Source: Rouxiella aceris (lineage in GTDB: Bacteria; Pseudomonadota; Gammaproteobacteria; Enterobacterales; Enterobacteriaceae). From it: a stretch of 64,000 nt of DNA. Every line of letters starts with the position of its first letter. The stretch's first letter is position 1. The notes beneath the pieces were generated by a model. It did no database searches. It had not been told where the DNA came from and saw only the letters and a list, made by a program, of their open reading frames with translations. Position numbers and translations under genes: made by a program. Below, piece after piece: positions 37,120 to 44,420 of this stretch. The stretch spans positions 310,001 to 374,000 of the forward strand of contig NZ_JAADJU010000001.1 of NCBI RefSeq assembly GCF_012933545.1. Reading direction: 5' to 3'.

Positions 37120-38681
37120 TGGCAGCGAGGGGATTCTATTTGCGGGTAGGAGACGCCACAACCTGCGGAGGGAAAATACTGACCGGCGATGAAACGCTAA
37201 GCTGGTATGGTGTGGCGGGAGCACGGGAAGATGACGCCGTATCGTGCGGTAAGCATCGGGGAACGTATAAAATTGTGGGCGGCACATCTGACACATGGGA
37301 TGAGGGGCGCAGACTGGCGGGAACGCTGGACAGTGTAAGCTCCTGCCCGTGCCGAGCCCGGTTTATACCCTCTATCCCAGATTGCTATATCAGGGATGAT
37401 ACACCCGAAGAACTGGCAGAAAAGGCGCGCCTGCTTGCTTTTGCCACACGGCGGGAAAAGGAAAAAAAGCAGGAAGCAGAAGAAAAACGACTGGCAGAAG
37501 AGCGGGATCGCAACCGTGTCTTTGCCAAATCCTGCCTTCGTGGTGAGGGCTGTAATGATGCCGGGGAACAGCCGGAACCGCATACCAATTTTGCACCTAT
37601 GGCATTTTATCAGGCGGTTCCTCCCACGGATCCGCTATCAGATAATGATGTCCCCCAACATGCCCAGGCTGCCAAGACAAAGAAACCTGTAGAAGCTATC
37701 CCAAAGCCAAAGAAGCGAAGCGCCCTGCATAAATGGTGGTTCGGTAATCATGAGGAAACGGAATACCAGCGGGCAACAGCCGCAGCCACCAGTGCTGCTA
37801 ACGCGCAGATGGCTGTCGAAGGAGCCAGTGTCCTTGGTCTGATTGGTGGAAGTGCCATTACATCGGGAACCTGGGCGGCAAGTCGCGCAGCAAGACTCGG
37901 CGCGATTGCGACCAGCGGTCCCGGCGCACCTATAGCCGCATTAGTGATCGGGATGATGCCCGGCAGGCTGAATGACGGTGAACAGGATTTTATTGACCGT
38001 ATGCGTCTGGAGCAGATGCGTGAAGCACCAAGCCGGGTGCGCTATACATGGGAAAGCGACAGCAACGGTGATCTGGTTCCTCATGGCTGGCATACGCCAC
38101 CCGGTAAAGATATGGTGCGTGTGCGCAAAATGGCGTGGGACAGCAGCCGAAAAGCGTATACGTTCACCACAGAGGAAGATCCGCGTATAACGATCATCTG
38201 GACACCAGACAGTTCAGGTGTCAATGTTCCTGCAAATACAGGCAACCAGAACCCGGTAAGGATACCGAACCCGGTAGTTGTTGATCCGCTGCAGGAAAAT
38301 ACCAGCATTGAGGCAACCACCAGTCCGGCACTGGAAGAGAAGAATTTTGCGGATTATATTCTTGTTCTGCCAATATCCGATATTCCGCCGATCTATATTT
38401 ATCTGAATGCTGAACATAAATATCATGTGGCTCCAAAGGGAAATCCTCCATTACCTGCCTTCCCAGATGCTAAAACAGCTAAGAAAAGAACCCCGGTTAA
38501 GGGCGGAGGATCATTGCGTTCAAGATGGAAAGATCCTAAAGGGCGTATCTATGAATGGGATTCACAACACGGTACGGTCGAAATTTATGATCGTTCAGGG
38601 CGCAATCATTTAGGCGAATTTGACCCAATAACAGGTGAGCAAACTAAACCAGCAGATCCGACAAGAAAGGTAGAAAAATGA
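37119..38681 (+). CDS. PAAR-domain toxin with pyocin-S-like middle and colicin E3-type 16S rRNase tip
   Basis: 520 residues. Residues 1-90 are a PAAR domain (ARGFYLRVGDATTCGGKI, then DAVSCGKHRGTYKIVGG), the spike-tip fold carried by type VI secretion. An E/K/R-rich coiled stretch follows, then an Ala/Gly-rich membrane-like segment (GASVLGLIGGSAITSG) and a pyocin/colicin translocation-type region (RVRKMAWDSSRKAYTF, RITIIWTPDSSGVNVP). The last 60 residues match the colicin E3/cloacin rRNase: GRIYEWDSQHGTVE keeps the catalytic Asp481, His484 and Glu488. The predicted activity is cleavage of 16S rRNA in a rival cell. The start is ATG 37119; an upstream in-frame codon at 37101 is inside the leader. 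The gene overlaps the next by 4 bp (ATGA). No VgrG or other secretion gene is nearby. Confidence 0.88.
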   Translation: MAARGFYLRVGDATTCGGKILTGDETLSWYGVAGAREDDAVSCGKHRGTYKIVGGTSDTWDEGRRLAGTLDSVSSCPCRARFIPSIPDCYIRDDTPEELAEKARLLAFATRREKEKKQEAEEKRLAEERDRNRVFAKSCLRGEGCNDAGEQPEPHTNFAPMAFYQAVPPTDPLSDNDVPQHAQAAKTKKPVEAIPKPKKRSALHKWWFGNHEETEYQRATAAATSAANAQMAVEGASVLGLIGGSAITSGTWAASRAARLGAIATSGPGAPIAALVIGMMPGRLNDGEQDFIDRMRLEQMREAPSRVRYTWESDSNGDLVPHGWHTPPGKDMVRVRKMAWDSSRKAYTFTTEEDPRITIIWTPDSSGVNVPANTGNQNPVRIPNPVVVDPLQENTSIEATTSPALEEKNFADYILVLPISDIPPIYIYLNAEHKYHVAPKGNPPLPAFPDAKTAKKRTPVKGGGSLRSRWKDPKGRIYEWDSQHGTVEIYDRSGRNHLGEFDPITGEQTKPADPTRKVEK

Positions 38682-38932
38682 CAATTGTTTATACTATTGA
38701 TGCTTTCGAACGTGTGGATGAACTACTCGTCTTCGAAATCGATATACCAAAAGAAAAACTCCCGGAAATAGCTAAAGTCATGGTTTGGACGGATGAAGAT
38801 TATGGTGACTTTACTGCAGGGATCGGTGGATGGGATCTTACCAGCCAACAGGTCAAGGCAATTGAGAAAATCTTGGATAAAAACTTTTTCCAAGAAGACT
38901 TGGATTTTCAAATATCAGGTGGGGAAATCTGA
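38678..38932 (+). CDS. Predicted immunity protein for the E3-type toxin (unfamiliar family)
   Basis: 84 residues, acidic (many Asp and Glu), starting with an ATGA overlap on the toxin gene, the standard toxin-immunity arrangement. The size equals ImmE3, but the sequence (MTIVYTIDAFERVDELLVFE; TAGIGGWDLTSQQVKAIEKI) shows no resemblance to the ImmE3/cloacin family, two members of which occur further right at 44974 and 45553. It is assigned as immunity from position, size and charge. I do not recognise the family with certainty. Confidence 0.72.
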   Translation: MTIVYTIDAFERVDELLVFEIDIPKEKLPEIAKVMVWTDEDYGDFTAGIGGWDLTSQQVKAIEKILDKNFFQEDLDFQISGGEI

Positions 38933-38983
38933 AATAGGGTTATCCTCGCTTTGAAGCGCGTTTTCAATTATCTACCCAACGTA

Positions 38984-39011
38984 AGCAGCACAACACGCCT
39001 TGAGTGCTGCT
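38984..39011 (+). terminator. Terminator hairpin after the first toxin/immunity pair
   Basis: AGCAGCAC (38984-38991) and GTGCTGCT (39004-39011), followed by TCGTTCCTT. The same hairpin with a different loop recurs after the three 155-residue immunity genes (44393, 46695, 47829), so it is a shared cassette end. Confidence 0.65.
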
Positions 39012-39379
39012 TCGTTCCTTATCCCTTCGAATATCCAGCCAAAGCCCCCCAACTGTGGCGTTCCATCGCTGACCACCACCATCAATCAATTGATATAAAA
39101 GAGCGATAATTTATTATTGATAGTTTTAGGCGATTAAAATCGGTTGATTGATCGTTATTTTAATTGTTTAAATCGATCAATATTATTTATTTAATAGTCT
39201 ATGACTATCATTTGTTTTTTATCGATCGATTTAAATGATATGACGAACATCAAAAATAATTCAATTCTATCAATTGGTTAAACAGACTGCTTCTGGATCG
39301 GGTGTGATTAGGCTAAGAATAGGATCTCTTTTGCTTTCATTCCTGCCATGAACAGTCAGTTCGTTAACATTGATGGGAT
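39012..39379 (+). other. AT-rich spacer with many ATCGAT/TTGAT motifs
   Basis: 368 bp without a gene. From 39085 it is very AT-rich and dense in overlapping TTGAT, GATCGAT and ATCAAT words. A diverged version of the same spacer follows the immunity genes at 44374. It probably holds the promoter of the small lipoprotein gene; the reason for conservation is unknown. Confidence 0.4.
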
Positions 39380-39562
39380 ATGAAGATGAAAAAAATCTTA
39401 CTTATGGCAGGTGCTGCGTTGGCTCTGGCTGGATGTGGTGAAAAAGGCGACTTTGAAAAAGCGATCAGCGCGAAGATTAGTCAATCAAAAACCTGTTTCT
39501 CATTGCGAAACAACGATGTCACATTGATCTTACCCACCAATAGTGGACACGGCCCTAAGTGA
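39380..39562 (+). pseudogene. Small lipoprotein gene truncated by an IS element
   Basis: The frame encodes MKMKKILLMAGAALALAGCG, a clear lipoprotein signal with lipobox LAGC, then about 29 more residues (EKGDFEKAISAKISQSKTCF onward). From 39525 the codons belong to the left end of the IS element, so the last 12 or so residues are IS-derived and the original C-terminus is lost. The original function is unknown. Confidence 0.7.
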
Positions 39563-40201
39563 GTAAACTCTTAACCCAGAGGTGACTCATGACTAAACCA
39601 TCAGCAACGAAAAATAAGCCCCGCAAACAACACACGCCCGCCTTTCGTGACTAAGCGCTTAAGCTCGCTCAACGTATTGGCGTAGCCGCAGCCGCGCGTG
39701 AACTCGGGCTCTACGAATCGCAACTTTATACTTGGCGTAGCAAGCAACAGCAGGGCTTGTCCGTATCCGAACGTGAGCCGTCATCGGCTGGTCAATGTCA
39801 CCACGAATGACGGCGCAACTGGCCTGCGATGCGCTACTGATGGCGCTATGGCGGCGAAAGCGTTCGGAAAATGTCATTGTTCATACTGACAGGGCAGCCA
39901 GTACTGTTCAGCGGATTACCAGGCATTACTGAAGCGGCACTGCCTGCACGGCAGCATGAGCGCAAAAGGCTGTTGTTACGACAATGCCTGTGCGGAAAGC
40001 TTCTTCCACACGCTGAAAGTGGAATGTATCCACGGAGAATGCTTTGCCAGCCGGGAAATAATGCGGGCGACGGCGTTTAATTATATCGAGTGTGATTACA
40101 ATCGGTGGCGTCGCCACAGTGCCTGTGGCGGTCTCAGCCCGGAACAGTTTGAAAACCAGAACCTCACTTAGGGCTGTGTCCACATTACGCGGGTAGGATC
40201 A
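39525..40201 (+). mobile_element. Internally deleted IS3-family element, copy A
   Basis: 677 bp bounded by inverted ends: left TGATCTTACCC...GTGGACAC...CCCTAAGTGAG, right the reverse complement of TGATCCTACCC...GTGGACAC...CCCTAAGTGAG. A complete IS3-family element would be about 1.2-1.3 kb, so roughly half is missing. No target duplication is seen (CAT on the left, GAG on the right). The 3' portion from about 39898 is almost identical to copy B at 43488, while the 5' portion differs by many substitutions, so this copy is a mosaic. Confidence 0.8.
39589..40171 (+). pseudogene. Decayed IS3-family transposase (OrfA start plus OrfB end)
   Basis: ATG 39589 opens an OrfA-like helix-turn-helix region (ARELGLYESQLYTWRSKQQQ) but meets a stop after about 20 codons. 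The frame later breaks and resumes in the integrase core end ([20 protein letters not shown], with the catalytic Glu in the AESFF motif). The N-terminal part of OrfB with the first catalytic Asp is missing, so it cannot encode an active transposase. Confidence 0.8.
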
Positions 40202-40257
40202 GAGAGCGTTGACGCAGTTTGCAGGGGGTAGAAAAAAATCGCTAAACCCAAAATGCG

Positions 40258-40313
40258 AAAAACCCGCCATAAGCAGGTTATTATGAATAATGGTGCCAGA
40301 CTCGGAATCGACC
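40258..40313 (-). other. 3' fragment of a tRNA-Phe-like gene with its terminator
   Basis: Read on the minus strand, 40313-40291 gives GGTCGATTCCGAGTCTGGCA then CCA. This is close to the T-arm and acceptor end of tRNA-Phe (GGTTCGATTCCGAGTC...GGCACCA), with one base missing in the T-loop stem and changes in the acceptor. It is followed by a hairpin of the tRNA-terminator kind (AACCTGC...GCGGGTTTTTC, 40279-40258). No 5' half of the tRNA is present. Such fragments are what phage/island integrases leave at attachment sites. Confidence 0.5.
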
Positions 40314-40744
40314 TTTCCATATTATATACTTTATCTTCAAAAAACATTTTCGCCTTACTTTAAATTCTCCTATTTGTAATGGTTTGCCGACTATCAAAAC
40401 AGGAGATTTATTTTTATATTTATGCCCATAAATAAATCAGTAATATATTTTTTGTTTTTGCCAAGTAACTTAATTAACCATATCAGATATTGTGTATTTA
40501 TTTGGTGTTTTTATTTAAAAAAAAGCCGTTATTTATAATCTACAGGCATCCAGTGTTTTTGATAAAAATAAATAATATAAGGTATCTATATAGATTAATA
40601 AGAAGAGTGAGAATAGCAGCGAAATAATATGAAGTAAAGGCTATGACATTTTTGAAATCACATACTAATAAAGTGCTTTTAAGTCAAATTGCAGATCGGT
40701 TAGTATTGCATCAACTAAACCGTATAAATGACAAGGACAAGGGA
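40314..40744 (+). other. AT-rich leader of the second toxin cassette
   Basis: About 430 bp, very AT-rich, no gene. It shares ATCGGTTAGTATTGC (about 40696) with the leader of the first toxin cassette. An upstream in-frame ATG at 40643 could lengthen the next gene but lacks a ribosome site. Confidence 0.4.
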
Positions 40745-41047
40745 ATGGATCGTCAATACAACAATGGACTGCCCTCGGAACTGCTGACAACACTAAATCA
40801 ATCCTCGTTTACAACGGAAGAACTGGCAGAGATAGATGATGAAGTGCGTGCACTGGTTACAGAACAGGAAACATCCCGTCGCCAGCATCCGATTATTGCT
40901 ATTTACCGACCGGCTGTAGCAGGGTGTCTGACCCGGAATGATGGCACGGGTGATGAAGTTATCAGCACCCCACAGGGAAGCAGTACAATGATCGTCCGGG
41001 AAGGTGTGCCGCAGCCGGATGATTTTCTGGTTATCCCCGGAGTGTAA
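40745..41047 (+). CDS. Small conserved protein preceding the PAAR-DNase toxin
   Basis: 100 residues from ATG 40745 (MDRQYNNGLPSELL), with AAGGA seven bases upstream. The sequence has an acidic helix (SSFTTEELAEIDDEVRALVT) and a beta-rich end (GCLTRNDGTGDEVISTPQGS; ending FLVIPGV). I do not recognise the family. Its start and leader are homologous to the 25-codon remnant before toxin 1, so it is a regular part of these cassettes. The toxin ATG comes 3 bp after its stop, so a chaperone/adaptor for loading the PAAR effector is a possibility, but nothing in the sequence proves it. Confidence 0.7.
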   Translation: MDRQYNNGLPSELLTTLNQSSFTTEELAEIDDEVRALVTEQETSRRQHPIIAIYRPAVAGCLTRNDGTGDEVISTPQGSSTMIVREGVPQPDDFLVIPGV

Positions 41048-41050
41048 CCA

Positions 41051-42742
41051 ATGGGATATCGCACAGAGAATTATGGACGCGGACAGGCTTTTGAAAATGA
41101 TAAAACAACGACCGGGGCAAGATGTATTGCCTCCATCGATGACAGCGAGTTTGATCGTCGTATAGTCCGGGTGGGAGATATGACCACACCTTGTCCGAAA
41201 TGCGGGGAACGGGGACGGATTATTAATGGCGAATCGCGGGTTGAGTTCTTCGGAAAAGCTGTGGCAATGGACCGCTCTGAAGTCAGTTGTGGCTGTCCTC
41301 ACGGCACAAATCGTGTCATAGCCCCGGCTGGCCAATGGATGGGAAAAGGCAGAGATCCCGTAGAGGTTGCAAGGGAAGAACATGTAGCCAGAGTAGTTGC
41401 AGAGCGAGAAGCAGAGGAAAAACGACGGGCAGATGAGCGAGAACAAAACCGGGTCTTTGCCAAATCCTGCCTTCGTGGTGAGGGCTGTAATGATGCCGGG
41501 GAAGAGCGAGAGCCTCACACCAATTTTGCTTCAATGGCCTTTTATCAGGCCGTTCCACCTGCCGATCCGGCATCAGATACTGATGTTCCACAACACGCCC
41601 AGACCGCCAAGAAAAAAAATCCTGTAGACGATATACCGAAACCGAAAAAGCGAAGTGCCCTGTATAAATGGCTAAACGGTAATCACGAGGAAATGGATTA
41701 TCAGGCAGCAACAGCCGCCGCCACGAGTGCTGCCAACGCCCAGATGGCTGTAGAAGGAGCCAGTGTTCTTGGTCTGATTGGTGGAAGTGCCATTACCTCA
41801 GGAACGTGGGCGGTAAAACTTGGTGAGATGGCGAGCGGCCTCGGAAGGATTGCAGCCAGCGGCCCCGGTGCTCCTATAGCAGCAGTTGTGATGGGGATGA
41901 TGCCCGGAAGGCTCAATGACGGTGAGCAGGATTTCATTGACCGGATGCGTCTGGAACAGATGCGTGAAGCCCCAAGCCGTGTGCGTTATACATGGGAACA
42001 AGATGCTAAAGGTAACCCGGTTCCTCATGGCTGGCATACACCGCCGGGTCAGGATATGGTGCGTGTGCGCAAAATGGCGTGGGACAGCAGCCGAAAAGCG
42101 TATACGTTCACCACAGAGGAAGATCCCCGTATAACGATCATCTGGACACCAGACAGTTCAGGTGTCAATGTTCCTTCAAATACAGGCAACCAGAACCCGG
42201 TAAGGATACCAAATCCGGTTGTTGTTGATCCGCTGCCGGAAAATACCAGTATTGAGGCTACAACCACTCCGGCACCGGAAGAGAAGAATTTTGCGGATTA
42301 TATTCTTATTCTGCCATTGCCGAATATTCCACCTATTTATGTTTATCTTCGAAACAATCCCGGACAGGTCACTGGGAATGGCCAGAAAGTTAGTGGAATA
42401 TGGCTGTCGGATGCTAACACAGATAATGGTTCTCCGGTTCCAAGCCAGATAGCAGATAAGCTACGAGGAAGAACATTTAGTAACTTTGACCAGTTCCGTG
42501 AGGCATTTTGGTCGGAGGTTTCAAAAGCCCCCGACTTATCACGACAATTCATCCCTAATAATATAAATCGTATGAAGAACGGTAGAGCGCCTCGTTCAAG
42601 ATTCATTGATACAGTAGGGAAAAGAAGATCTTTTGAGATTCACCATATCAAACTTATAAGCCAAGGTGGTGAAGTTTATAATGTTGATAATATGGCTATA
42701 ACAACCCCCAAAAGGCATATAGATATTCATAGAGGTAAGTAA
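41051..42742 (+). CDS. PAAR-like toxin with pyocin-S-like middle and colicin E9-type HNH DNase tip
   Basis: 563 residues. The N-terminus is a different PAAR variant from toxin 1 (RRIVRVGDMTTPCPKCGERG, then SCGCPHGTNRVIAP). From about residue 130 (NRVFAKSCLRGEGCNDAGE) to about 430 it is nearly the same as toxin 1, including long stretches of identical DNA. The last 130 residues are a colicin E2/E7/E8/E9 and pyocin-S type DNase: SGIWLSDANTDNGSPVPSQI, then FEIHHIKLISQGGEVYNVDN and TPKRHIDIHRGK. His531, His532, His556 and His560 correspond to the metal and catalytic His residues of E9. It should cut chromosomal DNA of a target cell after delivery by type VI secretion. An Im9-like gene follows by 1 bp. 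Confidence 0.9.
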   Translation: MGYRTENYGRGQAFENDKTTTGARCIASIDDSEFDRRIVRVGDMTTPCPKCGERGRIINGESRVEFFGKAVAMDRSEVSCGCPHGTNRVIAPAGQWMGKGRDPVEVAREEHVARVVAEREAEEKRRADEREQNRVFAKSCLRGEGCNDAGEEREPHTNFASMAFYQAVPPADPASDTDVPQHAQTAKKKNPVDDIPKPKKRSALYKWLNGNHEEMDYQAATAAATSAANAQMAVEGASVLGLIGGSAITSGTWAVKLGEMASGLGRIAASGPGAPIAAVVMGMMPGRLNDGEQDFIDRMRLEQMREAPSRVRYTWEQDAKGNPVPHGWHTPPGQDMVRVRKMAWDSSRKAYTFTTEEDPRITIIWTPDSSGVNVPSNTGNQNPVRIPNPVVVDPLPENTSIEATTTPAPEEKNFADYILILPLPNIPPIYVYLRNNPGQVTGNGQKVSGIWLSDANTDNGSPVPSQIADKLRGRTFSNFDQFREAFWSEVSKAPDLSRQFIPNNINRMKNGRAPRSRFIDTVGKRRSFEIHHIKLISQGGEVYNVDNMAITTPKRHIDIHRGK

Positions 42743-42743
42743 T

Positions 42744-42989
42744 TTGAGAACTATTAGTGATTACTCAAAGAGAGATTTCATTGCATTGATTGCAGAGATC
42801 ATTAGTGATGCAGGTTCAGAAGCACATCAGGATGAGCTTTTGGAGCGTTTCATCGAGTTGTCAGAACATCCAGCAGGATCGGATTTGATTTATTATCCAG
42901 AACCGGGTGAGCAACCTACGCCAGAAGCAATAGCAGAAAAGATCCAACAATGGCGTCAGGCTAATGGTAAGCCGGGGTTTAAGTTTTAG
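42744..42989 (+). CDS. Colicin-DNase immunity protein (Im2/Im7/Im9 family)
   Basis: 81 residues, acidic, with the family core RFIELSEHPAGSDLIYYPEP and the end QWRQANGKPGFKF. The paired Tyr of SDLIYYP are the DNase-binding hot spot in Im9. The start is TTG 42744, eight bases after AGAGG and 1 bp after the toxin stop. It should bind the exosite of the adjacent DNase and protect the producer. Confidence 0.92.
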   Translation: MRTISDYSKRDFIALIAEIISDAGSEAHQDELLERFIELSEHPAGSDLIYYPEPGEQPTPEAIAEKIQQWRQANGKPGFKF

Positions 42990-43054
42990 TCTCCCAACAA
43001 TGTGAATAGATTTCTTCTAGACGAAGAATGTAAAACTGCATTGTCTTTCAGGAT

Positions 43055-43077
43055 GATGGCTCGCTGTGCGAACCATC
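43055..43077 (+). terminator. Hairpin after the DNase immunity gene
   Basis: GATGGCTCGC (43055-43064) pairs with GCGAACCATC (43068-43077) with one mismatch and a three-base loop, immediately before the IS end. No T-run remains, perhaps because the IS insertion replaced it. Confidence 0.5.
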
Positions 43078-43081
43078 ACCT

Positions 43082-43786
43082 TGATCTTACCCAGCATGAG
43101 TGGACACGCGACTAAGTGAGTAAACTCTCAACCAGAGGTGACTACTCATGACAAAACCAGCATCAACCAGCAAAACGGCCCGTAAACAGTACACACCCGA
43201 ATTCCGCAATAAAGCCCTGAAACTCGCTGAACGCATCGGTGTTGCTGCCGTCGCCCGTGAACTCAGTCTGTATGAATCGCAACTCTATGCCTGGCGCAGC
43301 AAGCTTCGCACGGATGAGGGCTGGCTGTATCTGGCGGTGGTGATTGACCTGTGGTCTCGTGCCGTTATTGGCTGGTCGATGTCCTCACGAATGACAGCGA
43401 AACTGGCCTGCGATGCATTACAGATGGCGCTCTGGCGGCGTAAACGGCCGGAAAACGTTATTGTTCATACTGACCGTGGCAGCCAGTACTGTTCAGCGGA
43501 TTACCAGGCATTACTGAAGCGGCACTGCCTGCACGGCAGCATGAGCGCAAAAGGCTGTTGTTACGACAATGCCTGTGCGGAAAGCTTCTTCCACACGCTG
43601 AAAGTGGAATGTATCCACGGAGAATGCTTTGCCAGCCGGGAAATAATGCGGGCGACGGCGTTTAATTATATCGAGTGTGATTACAATCGGTGGCGTCGCC
43701 ACAGTGCCTGTGGCGGTCTCAGCCCGGAACAGTTTGAAAACCAGAACCTCACTTAGGGCTGTGTCCACATTACGCGGGTAGGATCA
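43082..43786 (+). mobile_element. Internally deleted IS3-family element, copy B
   Basis: 705 bp with the same inverted ends as copy A (TGATCTTACCC... and ...GGGTAGGATCA). The left end abuts the hairpin after the DNase immunity gene and the right end abuts a toxin stub, with no target duplication (CCT/CTT). Together with copy A it brackets the tRNA fragment, the 100-aa gene, the DNase toxin and its immunity gene in direct orientation. Confidence 0.82.
43148..43756 (+). pseudogene. In-frame deleted IS3-family transposase (OrfA-OrfB fusion)
   Basis: 202 codons without a stop. Residues 1-57 are the OrfA helix-turn-helix ([34 protein letters not shown]). The frame then jumps directly to the middle of the OrfB integrase core ([20 protein letters not shown], with the second catalytic Asp region, [11 protein letters not shown], and [12 protein letters not shown] with Glu). 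The OrfA leucine zipper, the frameshift region and the OrfB N-terminus with the first catalytic Asp are gone. It is therefore inactive as a transposase but could still be made as a DNA-binding protein. Confidence 0.85.
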
Positions 43787-43909
43787 CTTGACCGCAATCT
43801 GGATGCTATTAAACCCGCTTTAAAAGAGCATGGGGCAACAGAAAGCCAGATAGAAGCTGCAAGGTCGAACATGCATAAACTAAACAGTGAGATGGGGTTA
43901 TATAAATGA
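43787..43909 (+). pseudogene. Orphan toxin 3' stub (type paired with the 155-aa immunity family)
   Basis: The frame entering from the IS end encodes DRNLDAIKPALKEHGATESQ and ends MGLYK with TGA overlapping the next ATG (ATGA). The same C-terminus appears in the stubs at 45987 and 47043, so all derive from one toxin-tip family. Everything upstream of these 40 codons was removed by IS copy B. Confidence 0.75.
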
Positions 43910-44373
43910 CGGTGAATATTGATGCTTTAATAAGCTGTTTAGGAAGAACATATCAGGAGCTTATTGATAATGAATTGATCACTTACAAAAGCCCTCCTAC
44001 AGGCTCATCTGGAGATCCTGATCTAAGTCTTGATATGGCAAAAGAAGGTCTTTTCTTGTCCTTCAAGCGGGATGGTCGGATATTGCAGGCTATCGTCGTA
44101 AAAATCCAGAATGATAAGGCTAAAAACTGGATATTTCCAAATAAATTACCAGAGCCATTGCAGGGAAGCATGTCGAGGGAATGGGTTCATGAAAATATAG
44201 GTGTGCCATTAAGAAGTAGTCCTCCAAAGGTAGTTATGAGGCGAGCTTTTGGCTGGACAGATCTTTATGAAGCCCAAAACCGATCAATACCTACAATGAT
44301 GCAGATAAGCTATGACACAGCAGATCAAGTCAGGTATGTGACATTTCTCCCAACTTCAGATCTTCGTTGGTAG
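43906..44373 (+). CDS. Orphan immunity protein, 155-aa family, paralogue 1
   Basis: 155 residues, intact, with an ATGA overlap on the toxin stub. Conserved features in all three paralogues: a start MTVN(I/V) with (L/I)I(S/R)CLG(R/Q)TY, GLFLSFKRDGRILQ in the middle, a W(I/V)FPN segment and the end TFLPTSDLRW. No signal peptide, so it is cytoplasmic. From memory this corresponds to DUF6392, a family found beside bacteriocin-like toxins. The immunity role is inferred from position and coupling. Confidence 0.75.
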   Translation: MTVNIDALISCLGRTYQELIDNELITYKSPPTGSSGDPDLSLDMAKEGLFLSFKRDGRILQAIVVKIQNDKAKNWIFPNKLPEPLQGSMSREWVHENIGVPLRSSPPKVVMRRAFGWTDLYEAQNRSIPTMMQISYDTADQVRYVTFLPTSDLRW

Positions 44374-44392
44374 TTTTCATTCTTCTAATAAA

Positions 44393-44420
44393 AGCAGCAC
44401 GACATATCGGTAGTGCTGCT
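44393..44420 (+). terminator. Terminator hairpin after immunity paralogue 1
   Basis: AGCAGCAC (44393-44400) and GTGCTGCT (44413-44420) followed by TCATTTCT. The same hairpin follows the other two paralogues. Confidence 0.65.
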
